Source: an uncultured Mycoplasma sp.
Lineage (GTDB): Bacteria; Bacillota_I; Bacilli_A; RF39; UBA660
Length of the DNA stretch: 5,957 nt
Assembly: GCA_947388575.1 (NCBI GenBank)
Contig: CANDSI010000074.1
Span: forward strand, 1-5,957
Direction of reading: 5' to 3'
Of this stretch, positions 5,943 through 5,957 are shown piece by piece. The number at the start of each line of letters is the position of its first letter. Within the stretch, counting starts at the first letter, position 1. A model generated the notes under the pieces. It saw only the letters and a list, made by a program, of their open reading frames with translations. It ran no database searches and had not been told where the DNA came from. A program made the translations under genes and the position numbers.

Positions 5943-5957
5943 CCTAAATGTAAGCTT

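Noticed and set aside
5952..5957. HindIII-type AAGCTT exactly at the right end
   Set aside because: It may be a coincidence or a cloning/window boundary. A six-base site alone carries no biological meaning here.
1..5957. Mobile elements, CRISPR arrays, tRNA/rRNA genes and riboswitches
   Set aside because: I looked on both strands for transposase-like proteins, regularly spaced direct repeats, cloverleaf-like structures and long structured leaders, and found none. All intergenic gaps are under about 130 bp.

Overview
The window looks like an AT-rich chromosomal segment from a low-GC Firmicutes-type bacterium, probably an anaerobic or fermentative lineage of the Bacilli/Clostridia or Mollicutes-related kind. 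The reasons are the AT-dominated intergenic DNA, Lys/Asn/Ile-rich proteins, strong AGGAGG ribosome binding sites, and a bacterial pyruvate phosphate dikinase. The dikinase gene ends in TGA directly inside its terminator hairpin and tryptophan is encoded by TGG, so UGA is read as stop. This argues against a Mycoplasma/Spiroplasma code. The species assignment is inference only.

All five genes I support lie on the minus strand, so transcription runs right to left. From right to left they are: (1) a 308-residue membrane- or lipid-anchored protein of unknown function (4901-5827); (2) ppdK, pyruvate phosphate dikinase, complete with all recognisable catalytic residues (2149-4776); (3) a 390-residue soluble protein that I do not recognise, starting at GTG (855-2027); (4) a lysine/threonine-rich protein of about 198 residues with one transmembrane segment and a short four-cysteine C-terminal tail (158-754); (5) the first 22 codons of ruvX/yqgF, cut by the left edge (1-67).

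The genes look mostly monocistronic. Genes 1, 2 and 3 each end in a hairpin plus T-run, and a new promoter follows at once. Four promoters share a TGn extended -10 element (TGTTATAAT, TGATATAAT or TGATACAAT), mostly with poor -35 boxes. The Lys-rich gene and ruvX have no terminator between them and may be partly co-transcribed, although a candidate ruvX promoter is visible. A perfect 7-4-7 inverted repeat overlaps the -35 box of ppdK and is the best candidate for a regulatory site.

The genes have no obvious common pathway: one central-carbon enzyme, one nucleic-acid/rRNA-processing enzyme and three uncharacterised proteins. I found no mobile element, CRISPR array, tRNA, rRNA or riboswitch, and no convincing new multi-gene system. 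The points most worth following are the two surface-exposed orphan proteins with predicted extracytoplasmic cysteines, the orphan 390-residue protein, and the inverted repeat at the ppdK promoter.
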